DNA of 64,000 nucleotides from Heliocidaris tuberculata (lineage: Eukaryota > Echinodermata > Echinoidea > Camarodonta > Echinometridae): the NCBI GenBank assembly GCA_025618425.1, contig CM046832.1:60601087-60665086 (forward strand), written 5' to 3'. The translations under genes were made by a program, and so were the position numbers. This document shows, one piece after another, positions 13,641 through 23,600 of the stretch. The notes below the pieces were generated by a model that saw nothing but the letters and a program-made list of their open reading frames with translations, did not search any database and was not told the origin of the DNA. Positions within the stretch are counted from its first letter, which is position 1, and every line of letters begins with the position of its first letter.

Positions 13641-16600
13641 AATGATATGAATAGATGCTCATAGAACATAAAATATTGATTTAAAAATCAGAGCAAATAA
13701 ACAAGGATAAAAGTTAAGGCTGAATTGTTAGTTAAAATGTGAGAATGATCTGTATGTGATATTGAAGCTGCACTTGGGGTGTTGTGGTACTGTGCTAGTT
13801 CTGCAGGTCAACTGTTACAGTACATCCTCATCATTCTGTTCAATAAATTGCATTTAGATTATAAAATTATTCTGTTTAGTGCACCTACATGTATGAGGAT
13901 CATATTAAAAAAAAAACAGTCACAATAATAAAGTAATTGAAAGTCAAGTGGCAATTCTACTAGTACATGTAATACTAGACTTGTCTTGTGTAATGGGACA
14001 TTGAACACGCACATTTTAATATAATTACACACATCTAAAAAAAAATGTATGCAGAAAAAATCTTGGCCTTCGATGCCCTTTTTATAAAATGATTTTGGCC
14101 TTGGTGCCCTTTGTAGTGGCCTTGGTGCCCTTAAAATTATGAAGCATTTAAGGCCAAAGTGGCCTTGCCCTTAAAATGACGAAATTTAAGGCCTGCTCTG
14201 TATCGTCGGTTGTTCCACTGACCTCCGTACATGTGTATAGGGAAGGTAAATAAATGTCAGTAATATCAGTGCTGTAGGACTCGAGTCTGGACTCGGACTC
14301 GGACTCGAGCCACAAGGACTCGGTCTTGGACTCGACCAAGGGTGACTCGTGACTCGGGCCAACATTAGGCAGAGACCAGCAATGAGACAGGCAATCTTTT
14401 CTGTTTTCCCCTTTTAATTTTAGCTCAAAAAATTACCCGTTGCATAAAACTTACCATTAACGGTAACTTTGCCATTAATGGTAACTTCCATGGAAACCTT
14501 GATTTTGATTGGCTGTTGAGTGATGTTACCATGGTAGTTACCATTGATAACAGAGTTACCATTAATGGTAAGTTTTATGCAACGGGGCCCAGGGCATGCA
14601 AAAAACCCCGCTATTTTCGCGCACCTTGCTCAATTGAGTGGTATTTTGAACATGAACTTAACATCAAATGCTGTAACGGTACGAGAATGAGCCAAATAGA
14701 CGTTAAGATTAGTCGTTTTATACTCGTATAAACTCGTTATTAACGTATGACACAGACAAGTATTGAAATTGATATTAACCATTTGGAGATGGATTAATCT
14801 ACCGGTATAACACACATTTCCCCAAAGACCCCAAGCCTGGGATATCATGGGCAGTCTCAAAAAGATTACTATTCCACTCGTATTTTAAGCCAGTCTTTGG
14901 CCCGTATTCTCGAAAGCAGACTCAATTGAGACCATAGTTTATGCAGATTTTGTGGTATAAGTGCGCTTGATTTAGCGCATACACTTAAAAAGATCCAATA
15001 ATGAACGTGCGTGATTGGCAAAGGGTGCTAAATTCACGCTAGTTGCCATGGTTAGACCATGGTTTATGTATATTAATTTACAATGTAAGTAAACTGCGTA
15101 AACCGCCCTTTGCCAATCACGCGCATTCATTATTGTATGCGCTAAATCAAGCGCACTTATACCACGAATGCATAAACCATGGTCTCAATTGAGTCCGCTT
15201 TCGAGAATACGGGCCTTTATCTTCTATCTTTTTATTTGCAATAGATGTTCCTGTGGCAAAAAGTCAAAGTCAGCAATTTATAATTTTTGGCAGTGTCAAA
15301 TGTTTTTATTACGGTTTAACAATAACTTTTGTTTTAATTGAGTCACTTAGTCAACTGTCATGTAGTCAGTTTCCAAAATGAATGTTAATGTTGCACTTGT
15401 ATTACAAGTTTTACATTACAGTTTAATGAACTAGCTGATACATGTAGATGTACAAGGGTTTTATTAGGGTTTGACAATTCACTTTTTTATTACTTTAAAT
15501 CAGCTTTTTGATAAGACTGAACTATTGGTGTTCTTGGTGAAATATTGTTTTTCCCATTTCAGTTGGAAACTTTCTTTTCTATAATCTGGCTTTAATGGCA
15601 TTCAACCTGATATTTTTTTGTTCTGTTGAATTATAATTGATATGTTGATGGAATTTTGTTTTGAAAAAAATAAAATTACAGGCCTTTGAAATGAACAAAT
15701 ATCAATTTGTATATGTTTTCTTCATTAAGGTATCACAGAAACAATACAGTCAACTCTCTATAATGACTGTGGATACAAGCAAAATATTTGGCCTGATAAG
15801 GCTTGTTCACATATGAGCCATTTGTCAATAAGACGGATCCGGGCTAACTTGGTACTAGGGTGAACTCGGCCTTGGCGGAAAATTGCCAGCCAAGTGAGCC
15901 TAGAGAGTTGAATTGATCGCAAATACCTGTGTTGAATTTCGCATTAATTACACATTTCAGAACACTTAAATTCCAAATTATTTAATATCAATGGGTAAAA
16001 TGATTAGCAATGAAGTAATGTTGAAAATTTCAAGAAGTAAAATTATACAAAACATGAAATTTAAGGCTAAAAAATGATACGGTGCGTAGCGTGGACTTCA
16101 ACTCTTGAAACATAGTCACCGCGCAGTAACGTTACCGCGCAGTGCCGAGTTCGCTCTAGTGCCAAGTTAGCCCGACCCCAATGAGACATGTACCTTGGCA
16201 CAAAGGAGTGCATGTTCATTTGTTTAGTATTTTGGTCAATAAAACTTCTGAAATTCCACCTTGTTCACTGGATAAGTGAGTACACCTAACCATCACCAAA
16301 AATCTAACCATATACATTTATCTCAACATTTCCAATTCAATTTTCTTACCTTCTGACCACTCACACTGACAGAATTTTTAGTGTTAATAGTTGGAAATCT
16401 TACTGAATTTATTCTTCTTAAGCACCAAGCAACATGTCACGGCGATAAATCACGTTGTCCGCATTCGTAGTAAGAAAAGTTACAATTATTAAATTCTCTG
16501 ACAAATGGAAGTTTTCAATCAACCAGAAACTATTTATGTTACAGAGAGTTAGTAACGCATTTATCACAATATAAATAATTTTTAAAAATATTGCAATTTA

Positions 16601-17273
16601 AGATGTTCTCATCGGGACTCGGACTCGAACTGGGAAATCCAGGGGTGGTGTTCTGAGATTTATTTTATCTTGATTAGTGAAAAGATTTTAAGTCATAAGA
16701 CATAACAAATTTCAAACTGCAACATTTCATTGGTGTTTGCGCAGATGAATTCCGCGTAAGCAGTCACTTTTGCGCAGGCATTAACCATTGATGTGCCATA
16801 ACTAGTAATAAGCGTACATTTTGTTATGACAATTAAAATTATTTCACTAAAGTCTAAATGAAATACCACCACCATGACCACAGGCCACAGGACTCTGGAC
16901 CCATCAGAAATTTCTTCTTTGACGACTGGATCTGGACATGCTGGAGCTGGAGTCAAGTTAATATTAATCATATATTGTTAGTAACAAAAGGACGTAGTTT
17001 GCAAATAAAATAACACATTACCTGTTTAGCTTTTGATGCCGGTTCAGCCTCTTCATCACTTGAAAATTCTGACCGCTGCTGAGATTTCACCGGCGCTCTT
17101 CTCGGTGTAGCTCGCCCGGATCTCTGGGTACGCGATCCCTTGACGCTGCTCTCGTACAGCTTCACGTATTCTGCTTTCCTTGCGTCTTTTGGAGGTTGAA
17201 CACCAAGCTTCTTGAGCTGAGTTTTTAGCTGGCTAATAGTCAGCTTCGACGGGTCTTCTACTTTACTTGACAT
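1584..17273 (-). CDS. TMPO: LAP2/thymopoietin-like gene with LEM-like and LEM domains (partial, continues left of window)
   Basis: This gene likely encodes an inner nuclear membrane or nucleoplasmic lamina-associated protein. In the LAP2 family the N-terminal LEM-like domain binds DNA and the LEM domain binds BAF (BANF1). Three coding exons are visible: 17022-17273, 1939-2068 and 1584-1736, with reading phases 0, 1 and 1 at their ends, so they join in frame. The start ATG is at 17273. Residues ~8-46 form the LEM-like helix pair (DPSKLTISQLKTQLKKLG, then AEYVKLYESSV), followed by a basic Arg/Ser-rich linker and an acidic stretch. The later exons give a LEM domain: GLTDGELREELSYYSISAAI, then GTTRGAYEKKLANFL across the splice. 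A proline-rich segment and 19 glutamates follow. The order LEM-like then LEM is known only from LAP2. The ~15-kb intron could hide further in-frame exons. The C-terminal part, which would decide a transmembrane versus a soluble isoform, lies outside the window. Confidence 0.78.
1939..2068 (-). CDS. TMPO: TMPO-like exon: first half of LEM domain
   Basis: A strong polypyrimidine tract and acceptor (TTCTTCTCATTTCCGCTTGATAG read across 2069-2091) precede 2068, and the donor CAG|GTGAAT follows 1939. The translation starts MPRKWRSNPKDEKFKKNLDL and continues VQGLTDGELREELSYYSISA, the N-terminal half of a LEM motif. It enters in phase 0, matching the end of the exon at 17022-17273. The exon begins with an in-frame ATG directly after the acceptor, so an alternative first exon cannot be excluded. 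Confidence 0.82.
2773..2986. mobile_element. ~214-bp TACTGTA-ended MITE
   Basis: The ends ATACTGTAAAACCA (2773-2786) and TGGTTTCACAGTAT (2973-2986) are inverted repeats with one mismatch. The interior carries repeated GAAACTTTYGCGAA-like words on both strands. Relatives with the same ends occur at 6518-6726, 27003-27207 and 29340-29575. The TA at each tip would fit a TA target duplication, but this is not proved. Confidence 0.7.
4566..4796. repeat. AT-rich degenerate tandem repeat (TATTTATA-like)
   Basis: The stretch is almost entirely T/A and made of drifting TATATTTATATTTAT units with occasional C or G. The open frame across it is only Ile/Phe/Tyr/Leu low complexity and is not a gene. Confidence 0.8.
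5251..5710. mobile_element. GC-rich 460-bp MITE flanked by TTAA
   Basis: TTAA at 5247-5250 and 5711-5714 bounds inverted ends GCCCCGTTTCAATAGAC (left) and GTCTGTTAAGACGGGGC (right), about 20 bp with two to three mismatches. The interior is clearly more GC-rich and CpG-rich than its surroundings. The TTAA flanks fit a piggyBac-type mechanism, with no coding capacity. Confidence 0.75.
5757..6512. repeat. Imperfect inverted repeat whose arms contain protein-like sequence
   Basis: Plus strand 5757-5790 (from TCAGACCAAGGAGCTTCGAA) and 5876-5892 (TGTTCGATGCCGCCAA) recur in reverse complement at about 6482-6512 and 6436-6452. In the left arm an acceptor-like CTCTTAG precedes an open stretch reading SQTKELRKLEFQLATNYLKQ, then a GT. 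The right arm reads SLTKELQELES and MFDATKEKYVRHVL on the minus strand. Stops interrupt both. It could be a degenerate foldback element or duplicated exon fragments; no gene is recognised. Confidence 0.4.
6518..6726. mobile_element. TACTGTA-ended MITE copy
   Basis: TACTGTAATAGTGGAAATTTTCAC at the left is mirrored by an end reading GTTTACAGTA at 6717-6726. The interior is rich in TTTTCGC and GCGAAA words, as in the copies at 2773 and 27003. No coding potential is seen. Confidence 0.6.
7195..7608. repeat. Two-copy diverged tandem repeat, ~233-bp period
   Basis: Copy 1 (7195-7427) and copy 2 (7428-7608) share GATTTTGCACC, GCTTTTGCTCACTC, GAGACCCTAA, CTATCCA and GGGAGACTTTTTCCAA in the same order. 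They are diverged at many sites, so this is an old duplication. The tail at 7609-7625 ends GGGACGCACTGTA, resembling the mariner-like end at 56540-56555, so the pair may sit inside a decayed element. Confidence 0.7.
7747..8893. mobile_element. Foldback TTAA element interrupted by a second TTAA element
   Basis: Arms at 7750-7890 and 8045-8190 are inverted copies (for example TGACGTATCTTGCAAG against CTTGAAAGATACGTCA). The right terminal segment resumes at 8863 (AACCAACTTAATATTAATAT) after the inserted element at 8196-8858 and ends at CCC before TTAA at 8894-8897. An uninterrupted relative lies at 23293-23817. The left tip is degraded. Confidence 0.7.
8196..8858. mobile_element. 663-bp foldback TTAA element (AGGAGAATGAAACCC family), nested
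   Basis: TTAA at 8192-8195 and 8859-8862 flanks inverted ends AGGAGAATGAAACCC and GGGTTTCATTCTCCT. Much of the interior is also palindromic (TAGCGATTTTA-like words and CTCATTAGCATAATGAG facing one another), so the transcript could fold into a long hairpin. No open frame resembles a transposase. It is inserted in the element at 7747-8893. Confidence 0.85.
9268..9691. mobile_element. ~424-bp piggyBac-like MITE with CCCTTT ends
   Basis: The element begins CCCTTTCGAGACAATTGACC and ends TGTCCTGAAAGGG, followed by TTAA at 9692-9695; the left flank is a degraded TTAAAA. A close relative lies at 49928-50335 with intact TTAA on both sides. CCCTTT termini inside TTAA are what piggyBac-type elements show. 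No transposase is encoded. Confidence 0.75.
9840..10140. mobile_element. Decayed foldback element related to the one at 61743-62322
   Basis: AATGTCACTGTGATG and GACAACTCTCCC on the left face GGGAGAGTTGTCCATCATC on the right. The same words, in the same arrangement, occur in the foldback element at 61743-62322. Its ends are not clearly preserved. Confidence 0.5.
11815..12521. repeat. Two-copy tandem duplication, ~357-bp unit
   Basis: Copy 1 (about 11815-12171) and copy 2 (about 12172-12521) align throughout: GCAAGGAAGATTCAAACTTT against GCAAGGAAAATTCAAACTTC, then CAGACTCATGAATAATAAAT, GGCTTTCCGTTCC and ACCTGTGCCTGCAC in both. Differences are scattered substitutions and small indels. Short open frames in both strands across it have no recognisable domain. 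It lies within the TMPO-like intron. Confidence 0.85.
13020..13340. repeat. Degenerate short tandem array of AAGTGCCCTTTT-like units
   Basis: Variants of TAAGTGCCCTTTT spaced 20 to 40 bases apart recur about ten times (TAAGTGCCCTTCGCC, TAAGTGCCCCTTTCC, TAAGTACCACTTTTC, TATGTGCCCATTTTC). The surrounding 12960-13520 also contains long G and C runs. No coding region is supported. Confidence 0.7.
13603..13636. repeat. (CA)n microsatellite
   Basis: An uninterrupted CA dinucleotide run of 17 units follows a CACACCC-rich lead-in. Confidence 0.95.
14436..14586. mobile_element. ~150-bp near-perfect foldback element
   Basis: CCCGTTGCATAAAACTTACC at the left is mirrored by GGTAAGTTTTATGCAACGGG at the right. 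Inner words CATTAACGGTAAC and GTTACCATTAATGG also pair. Nearly the whole element can form one hairpin. Confidence 0.8.
14899..15215. mobile_element. 317-bp foldback element (GGCCCGTATTCTCGAAAGC ends)
   Basis: Positions 14899-14934 and 15180-15215 are inverted repeats over 36 bases with about two mismatches. Internal arms (GCGCTTGATTTAGCGCATAC against GTATGCGCTAAATCAAGCGC) also pair. It is non-coding and palindromic along most of its length. Confidence 0.85.
15840..16175. mobile_element. ~335-bp element with GGGCTAACTTGGTACTAGGG inverted ends
   Basis: CGGGCTAACTTGGTACTAGG (15840 on) and its imperfect reverse complement GCCGAGTTCGCTCTAGTGCC...AGCCCGA (16144-16175) bound an AT-rich interior. 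There is no coding capacity, and the target duplication is unclear. Confidence 0.6.
17022..17273 (-). CDS. TMPO: TMPO-like first coding exon: LEM-like domain
   Basis: The exon has 84 codons from ATG at 17273 to the donor CAG|GTAATG after 17022, ending in phase 0. The N-terminus (MSSKVEDPSKLTISQLKTQL) matches the DPS.LT...LK.EL pattern of the LAP2 LEM-like domain, followed by KDARKAEYVKLYESSVKG. Residues ~47-84 are basic then acidic and Ser-rich (SRTQRSGRATPRR, FSSDEEAEPASKAKQ), suggesting a disordered, possibly phosphorylated linker. It faces APEX2 across a shared promoter. Confidence 0.85.
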
Positions 17274-17614
17274 GTCGAATTTCTAAAAATCTAAATAACA
17301 TTGATTATCAACCATAAAATGCAAAATATTTTTCCTGTTTACATTCCAACATTTGACAATTGAGCAAGCCCGCGCGCAATCTTCGGATGAAATGCCTACG
17401 TCATAACTAACAACATTGTTTATTGGTCAGTTATGTTAGCCTTTTTCCCTTTTATCCAATCAAATTTGTTGTAACTACTGTACTGCAACGCTAGTCTACG
17501 GTTGGGATTTCCCCTTGCTCAGCTTTGTGCTCATGTGTGCAAAACCAACAGCACATGAGTGACAGTGTGAATCCGCCCATCATCGTCCACGCACAGCTAG
17601 CTCAGCTCACGAAG
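17274..17614. promoter_or_regulatory. Divergent promoter shared by TMPO-like gene and APEX2
   Basis: The two start codons point away from each other and are 341 bp apart. The interval contains two CCAAT-box cores in opposite orientation (ATTGG at 17422-17426, CCAAT at 17456-17460), a CRE-like half site TACGTCA (17397-17403), and a CpG-rich patch CCCGCGCGCAATCTTCGG near 17370. Such features are typical of NF-Y and CREB/ATF-type housekeeping promoters, but factor binding is inferred. In-frame upstream ATGs at 17525 and 17555 lie in the APEX2 leader. Confidence 0.65.
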
Positions 17615-20600
17615 ATGAAAGTCTTGACCTGGAACATTAATGGGCTTCGAGCGTGCAAAATACCGCTTAAGGAATTATTTACTAACCTAGATGCAGACAT
17701 TATATGTCTTCAAGAGACAAAGATAACAAGTGAGTTTGGGGGTCAAAATTCAAGTTTATTGCAGTGAGACTTGTGCTAGTAGTATGAGTAGACTCTAGGT
17801 CGAACTATAAAATCGCTAATTTGAACAAATAATGGCATGTGTGATTGATTTAAAACTGAAACTTGAAAGTGATTGTGAATTGCACATAACGAATCATGAT
17901 TTGAACTCTCATACTGTCATATCAGACTCTGTATGTGATTGTTGTCGTCTATACAACAGTCTAGAATGAATAAGTAAATTGTATAGCTTAGCAGATTGTG
18001 CCATGTTGCAATACAAGCAAATTAAACTAAAAGTTAGTAGTACTAGTAGTAAAAACTACTATAGTCTGTAAATACCATGTTGAATACTAAGTAAGACTAG
18101 TATAAGTATCATGCACCTAGCAACTGACTGTTGTTTTTCTAAATCTTATCATTTTTTAATGTAACTTTGGATCTAACGATTCTAAATACATTGATATGAT
18201 GACATGTAATATTTAATGTGTATTGCTACTAGTGACAGTCCTCTTCCTTTTGTTATTTTCATTGCATGCTGTCAGAAACATGATCCTTAAGGGAGAATGA
18301 AACCCTGGGGAAGTATCCATTTATTTTTAGTGAAAAGAGAGAATAGAGAGAAGCAATTTTTAAAAAGTTCCATCAAAATCAGTTACGAAAGGAAAAAGTT
18401 ATGAAAGTTTGAAAAGTCTCAATTTACTTTCTATGGCGATCCTCAAATTGGCAATGTTACTTCAAAATGGCAGGTTTAGTAGTAGTAGTACAACTCTCGA
18501 TATGTTTTGTACACAAAATTTTTCATTTTCTCCATTAACTCTAAAGATGCTGCTTGTCTTTTTGTGAACTCAACATATGTTGTGTCAAATACATTTTCCC
18601 ATGATATATCTTGAGCTAAGGATACAATCTGCACCTTGAGAGATAATGGGGAAAATATGAAATTTTGTGTACAAAATATATTAGAGTTCTACTACTAAAC
18701 CTGTCACTTTGAAACATTTGAGGATCGCCATAGAAAGAAAATTGAGACTTTTCAAACTTTCATAACTTTCTCATTTCGTAACCGATTTTGATGGAACTTT
18801 TAAAAAATTGTTTCTCTCTATCCTCTCTTTTGATTAAAATTGATTTTTCCCACAGGGTTTCATTCTCCTTTCATTTTTGGTTCTGTTTGGCTCTGGCACT
18901 TTTGTGTGTACAATACATATATGTTGTTTGGCCTAACTGTTTCATGTACTGACTATTCAGTATATTAATTGAATATTGTAGATCTTTGAAAGTGACTGAA
19001 ATGAGTAAATCAAAATATATTTTAATGAGATTCATGATTTCATGATTCATTCATTTTTTTCATTTTGTCCATTACTCCATTCAGGAGATCAACTTGACAA
19101 TGATCTAGTGAATGTGGATGATTACAATGCCTACTTCAGCTTCTCCAAGAAGAGAAGTGGATACTCGGGTGAGGCATAGTCGATCCTACTTCATCCTTTC
19201 CAGTAACACATGTCCATATCCGTGCACATTTACTATCAAAGCAGTGGGACCATGCCCTACCAAAATCTGCATTCATGGGCTGATTTGCAAACAAATATTA
19301 GTTGAGTTTGTCACTTTACTTTTCCAAAAACGATATGACTGTGCATGTTTTGGTTTTGACTTGGTTTCATCATAGATAATTGCTCATTTCTTGGAATGTA
19401 TGAATTCATACTTGAGTTATTACCTGATTGATAAATTACCCTTTTTGCTCCACATAACTTGAAAGTATGCAGATGCTGCTATCATCATTATTGTCATCAA
19501 ATGGTCAACAAAATACAATTTTTCCCGGAAAAAAAGTCATTAATTTTGTGGATGATGAATTGATTGAACCAACAGAGTAAAAATAATTAGTTATCCTTTC
19601 CAAGTGTATAAAACACAACTTTTTAGCAATTGTTATATCTGAATTTGTCTCTCTCGACCCAGGTGCAGTGGCGTAAGTACCTGGTAGGATTTATTTCTTG
19701 GAAGTACACTTTATTCTGATAGTTGCTGCAGGAGTCACTGTCTGATAACTTCCAAGAACTTTGTTTGATTGGTTTCACTCCTATTTTCTGACTACAGCAA
19801 ATAGCTTAAACTACAATGTTAGAACATAGGATGACAGCACATACAGGTGGCGGAGAATAGGATCTTTCATATATGTGATAAGCTCTGTGGTATTCAAAAA
19901 CAAATTTGATTATTTTTGTGAATTTTGTCACATTTCAGGTGTTGCAACCTATTGTAGAAGCAGTTGTACACCATCCATAGCAGAAGAAGGCTTGACTGGC
20001 TTGCTATCTCGCGGAACCAAGCAGAGTTTGATCAGTTGCTATGGAGACCAGTCTGCATACTCTCCAGAAGAGCTACAGTCTATTGACTCAGAAGGCAGGA
20101 CCATTATTACACAGCATCAGTACAGGTAAACATAATGATTTAAAATTGGAAATGATTTATTGTTCACTCGGTCCAAAGTAGTATGGGCAGCAAGATAATC
20201 AAGGAAACAAATCAGGACATGTTTCTTTTATACAAATTTTAGATTTGGAGATGATAACGGCAAGTTTTGTGCCTATCTTTTTTCTATTTTCTAAGAAGAC
20301 ATTTAAAACATGCATGTAATATGGACAATTCTTCTGTAATATGCTAAACAGAAGCTTAATTTTTCCTGAAAACTTTCTTAAATGTTTTTTTTTCTTTCTT
20401 TTTTTTCTTTCAGCATGTTAAAATCATACATATTTAACATCAGGGAAGAAATTGACATAAAGAAGTAGTGCCATGATTCCATCAAGCTGCTGTATTTATG
20501 ACATTGTTGATTAAAAAAAGATTTTTTAAGTTTATAGCTTCAAACCAGTTATTCCAGGGCCCCATCTTATAAACAGTTGAGATGGATTCAAATTGATTGC

Positions 20601-23600
20601 AACTTGATATTGCAACTCTCTACTAAGGAGATAGGAGTTTATATGTTTGCAATTGATTGGAGGACTTGTGATCAATCCAGACGAACTGCAACTCTTTTTA
20701 AAGGCCAAGTCCACATTAATATCAAGTTAATTTGAATAAATAGAGTAAAATTAAACAAGCATGACAGTGAAAATTTCAATGAAATCAGATGTAAAATAAG
20801 AAAGTTACAGGATTTTGAAGTTTTGCATTATTTCATGAAACACTGATATGCATAACATGGGCGGTATGCAAATGAGTGAACCAATGATGTCACACACTAA
20901 CTTTTCCTTATGTATTTTATTATATGAAATTTTTAATATTTTAATTTTTATGGATGTGATAATAAAGAATCACTCCCTTGTATCAAAATAAGTTACAATA
21001 ATGATGATTTTACATGTTCCATAAGGAGTCAAACCATGTTTTACATTATGGAAGCAAAAAATTGAAACATGATACTTCATATAATAAAATACATATGGAA
21101 AAGTGAGTGTGTGACATCATCGGTTCACTCATTTGCATACTGCCCATGTTATTCATATCACTGTTTCAAGAAATAATGCAAAATTTCAAAATGCCGTAAA
21201 TTTCTTATTTTACATCCGATTTCAATAAAAATTTTCACTGTTATGTTTGTTTAATTTTACTCCATTTATTCAAATCAACTTGATATTAGTGCGGATTTGG
21301 CCTTTAAGACAACACCCAGAGGCCCCAGATCTACATGTATCAGATTCATACTATGCATGAATAAATGATACATTATTCCTAACAAAATCCAGTGTGTGAT
21401 AACAAGGAAGTGTATGAACAAGTTTGTAAGAAAAAAGGAGAAATTTTTAGTCTCTGCAGTATCACTTCAGGAAAAAAATCTGTTGAATTATTCCTACTTT
21501 TAAAGTCCTCTCATTGGAGTTTAGCCATGTGAAAGCATGTGCAGTTTGTGTGTCAGGTGGACTTGCCCAGGTTATGTGATAGTTTACCTGTAATCAACTT
21601 GTAAAAGAAAACTGTTTTATGAAATTTCCTGCACTCTCTTCCCCTTCTTCATACATGTAGGAAACAAGATGGCACCTTAGGAGATCTCGTCATTATCAAT
21701 GTATACTGCCCTCGTGCAGATCAGGATAACCCCGAGAGGATAAGCTTCAAGATGAGATTTTACAGCATTCTTCAGCTGCGAGCAGAGGCCTTACTGCAAG
21801 CTGGAAAGTAAGCTTTACATGATTATGATAATGATGTTGATGAAGTTCTCTTCCAGTTACTGAATACAGTGCTGTGCAGTGGTGTATAATCAATTGTGGT
21901 GTATAATCAATTGTGTCATTTGATTAAAAATTACAATACAGCATGGGTGACCAACATTTGCTCCAGGGAAATTTGCTTCGGGATTTATTTTGTCAGAGAT
22001 AGTGATACAAAGTTAGAGTTGTATGGGTTTTGGTCAGGTTTAGGGTTAGGGTTAGTGTTTCTTCCATAGTTGAATTTAGACATTCATTTAGTGTTGGAAT
22101 TTGAATGCAGAGCAATTGTCATGCGAGCATGTGTCGTAAAACCATTGTATGTATTGCACATTGCACACTCCTCCCACTCATCAGCATTCCTGCCAGTTTC
22201 CATTTTCTGACATATTTTGCTAACTCAACTACTCAAGTCACAATGATACATCCTTAAGAATATGTATTTGAATTAAAAAGGCAACCCAAACGCTTTTCTT
22301 ATTCTGTCTTATTTGTGCTAGTTTCGTTTCAGTATGCTAATGATTTATCAAGGAAATTACAGTTAGTGTGTTGATTATAGAAACACCGACTTTTGATTGA
22401 ATCATGAGAAATTATCTATTTGTGATCAGTCTTTCTGGGGTCCATTTTTTAAAAGAGTATTGAAAAAGTAGATTTGAATGGTAAGTTATTGATAATTTCT
22501 GTACAAATGTTTCAATGGAGAAAACGATTGTCAGAAATTCCTACTTCTTGAAACAAAAATCAAAAGATTATTTAAATGAACACATGTTTAACACTCAACT
22601 TTCCATTAATTGTGTTCTTAATAAGTGGGGGTTTTTTTTCTTACTATTTCCTTGTTTTTCATGATATTGTATTACAAGCTTCCTTGTTTTTTCTTCACTG
22701 GCAGGTCTGTAGTGATCGTAGGTGATGTAAATGCTTCACACAGGCGGATCGATCACTGTGATCCAAGTGGTAATTGGGTGAGTGCAGGCAAAAAGAATAC
22801 ATAAATTATTATCTCAAGGTATCAAGTACACCTCATTTAAAGGGATTGTATCCCTTTTGCAAAGTTTTTCCAATGGTACTACAACATATTCTTTGATGAC
22901 AATTGCTCCACTGACAATTTTCTACACTAGTCAAATTCTCAACAAAGTTCAAACCTGGAGCCAACACTGTACCTAACCCTATCAATTGTAAACCTAACCC
23001 TAACCCTATAGCTTTGACAAAATAAAGCCTGGAGCAATTGTCACCTTTCAGACATCATAAAATTATGCGTTGATCATCATAATATTATAAAGATAATGCA
23101 TATGAAATCCTATGCCAGGCTCAGTCGTATTTTTATAAATTTCAAAATTTATTTGGCAGATATCATATATTTGGAGTCTTTAAACATGCAGTGTAAATTT
23201 GGGGGATTCTCTTAGAATTCTACATTATCTTCATAGAATGTAAGGCTACTTCTAATTAAACTGCCCCGGTAATAGCTGGTTTGAATAATTAAATGTGAAG
23301 TCCACCCTGGTAGGGGTTTAGGGGATTTTAATAAAAGCAGAAAATTTAGAGAAGCAGATTAGTCAAAGATTGAGGAAAATTTGATAAGAAATAAGAAAGT
23401 TATGAATTTTTGAAGTTTTCATCAATCAAATTGGCAACTCTGTGACATATCTAGCGAGCTCCTCTTCCGTTTGCTCAGTACAGAAAATATCATAAATTTT
23501 CATTTTCTTAGTTGTTAATGAAGGAATATATTTGTTTCATACAGGTTTTGTGTAAAACATATGTGCAATGATTATATCTAGGGTGCATATATTTCTTGAG

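Noticed and set aside
13432..13645. Repeat region as a CRISPR-like or coding array
   Set aside because: Eukaryotic CA microsatellite and homopolymers with no regular spacers.
16861..16971. Possible extra TMPO-like exon reading ACPDPVVKEEISDGSR on the minus strand
   Set aside because: No convincing polypyrimidine tract or donor in the right phase; the phase-0 frame differs from the protein-like one.
22036..22056. TTAGGG repeats as a former telomere or chromosome fusion site
   Set aside because: Only about three units, and they are internal to a small repeated element with a second copy nearby.
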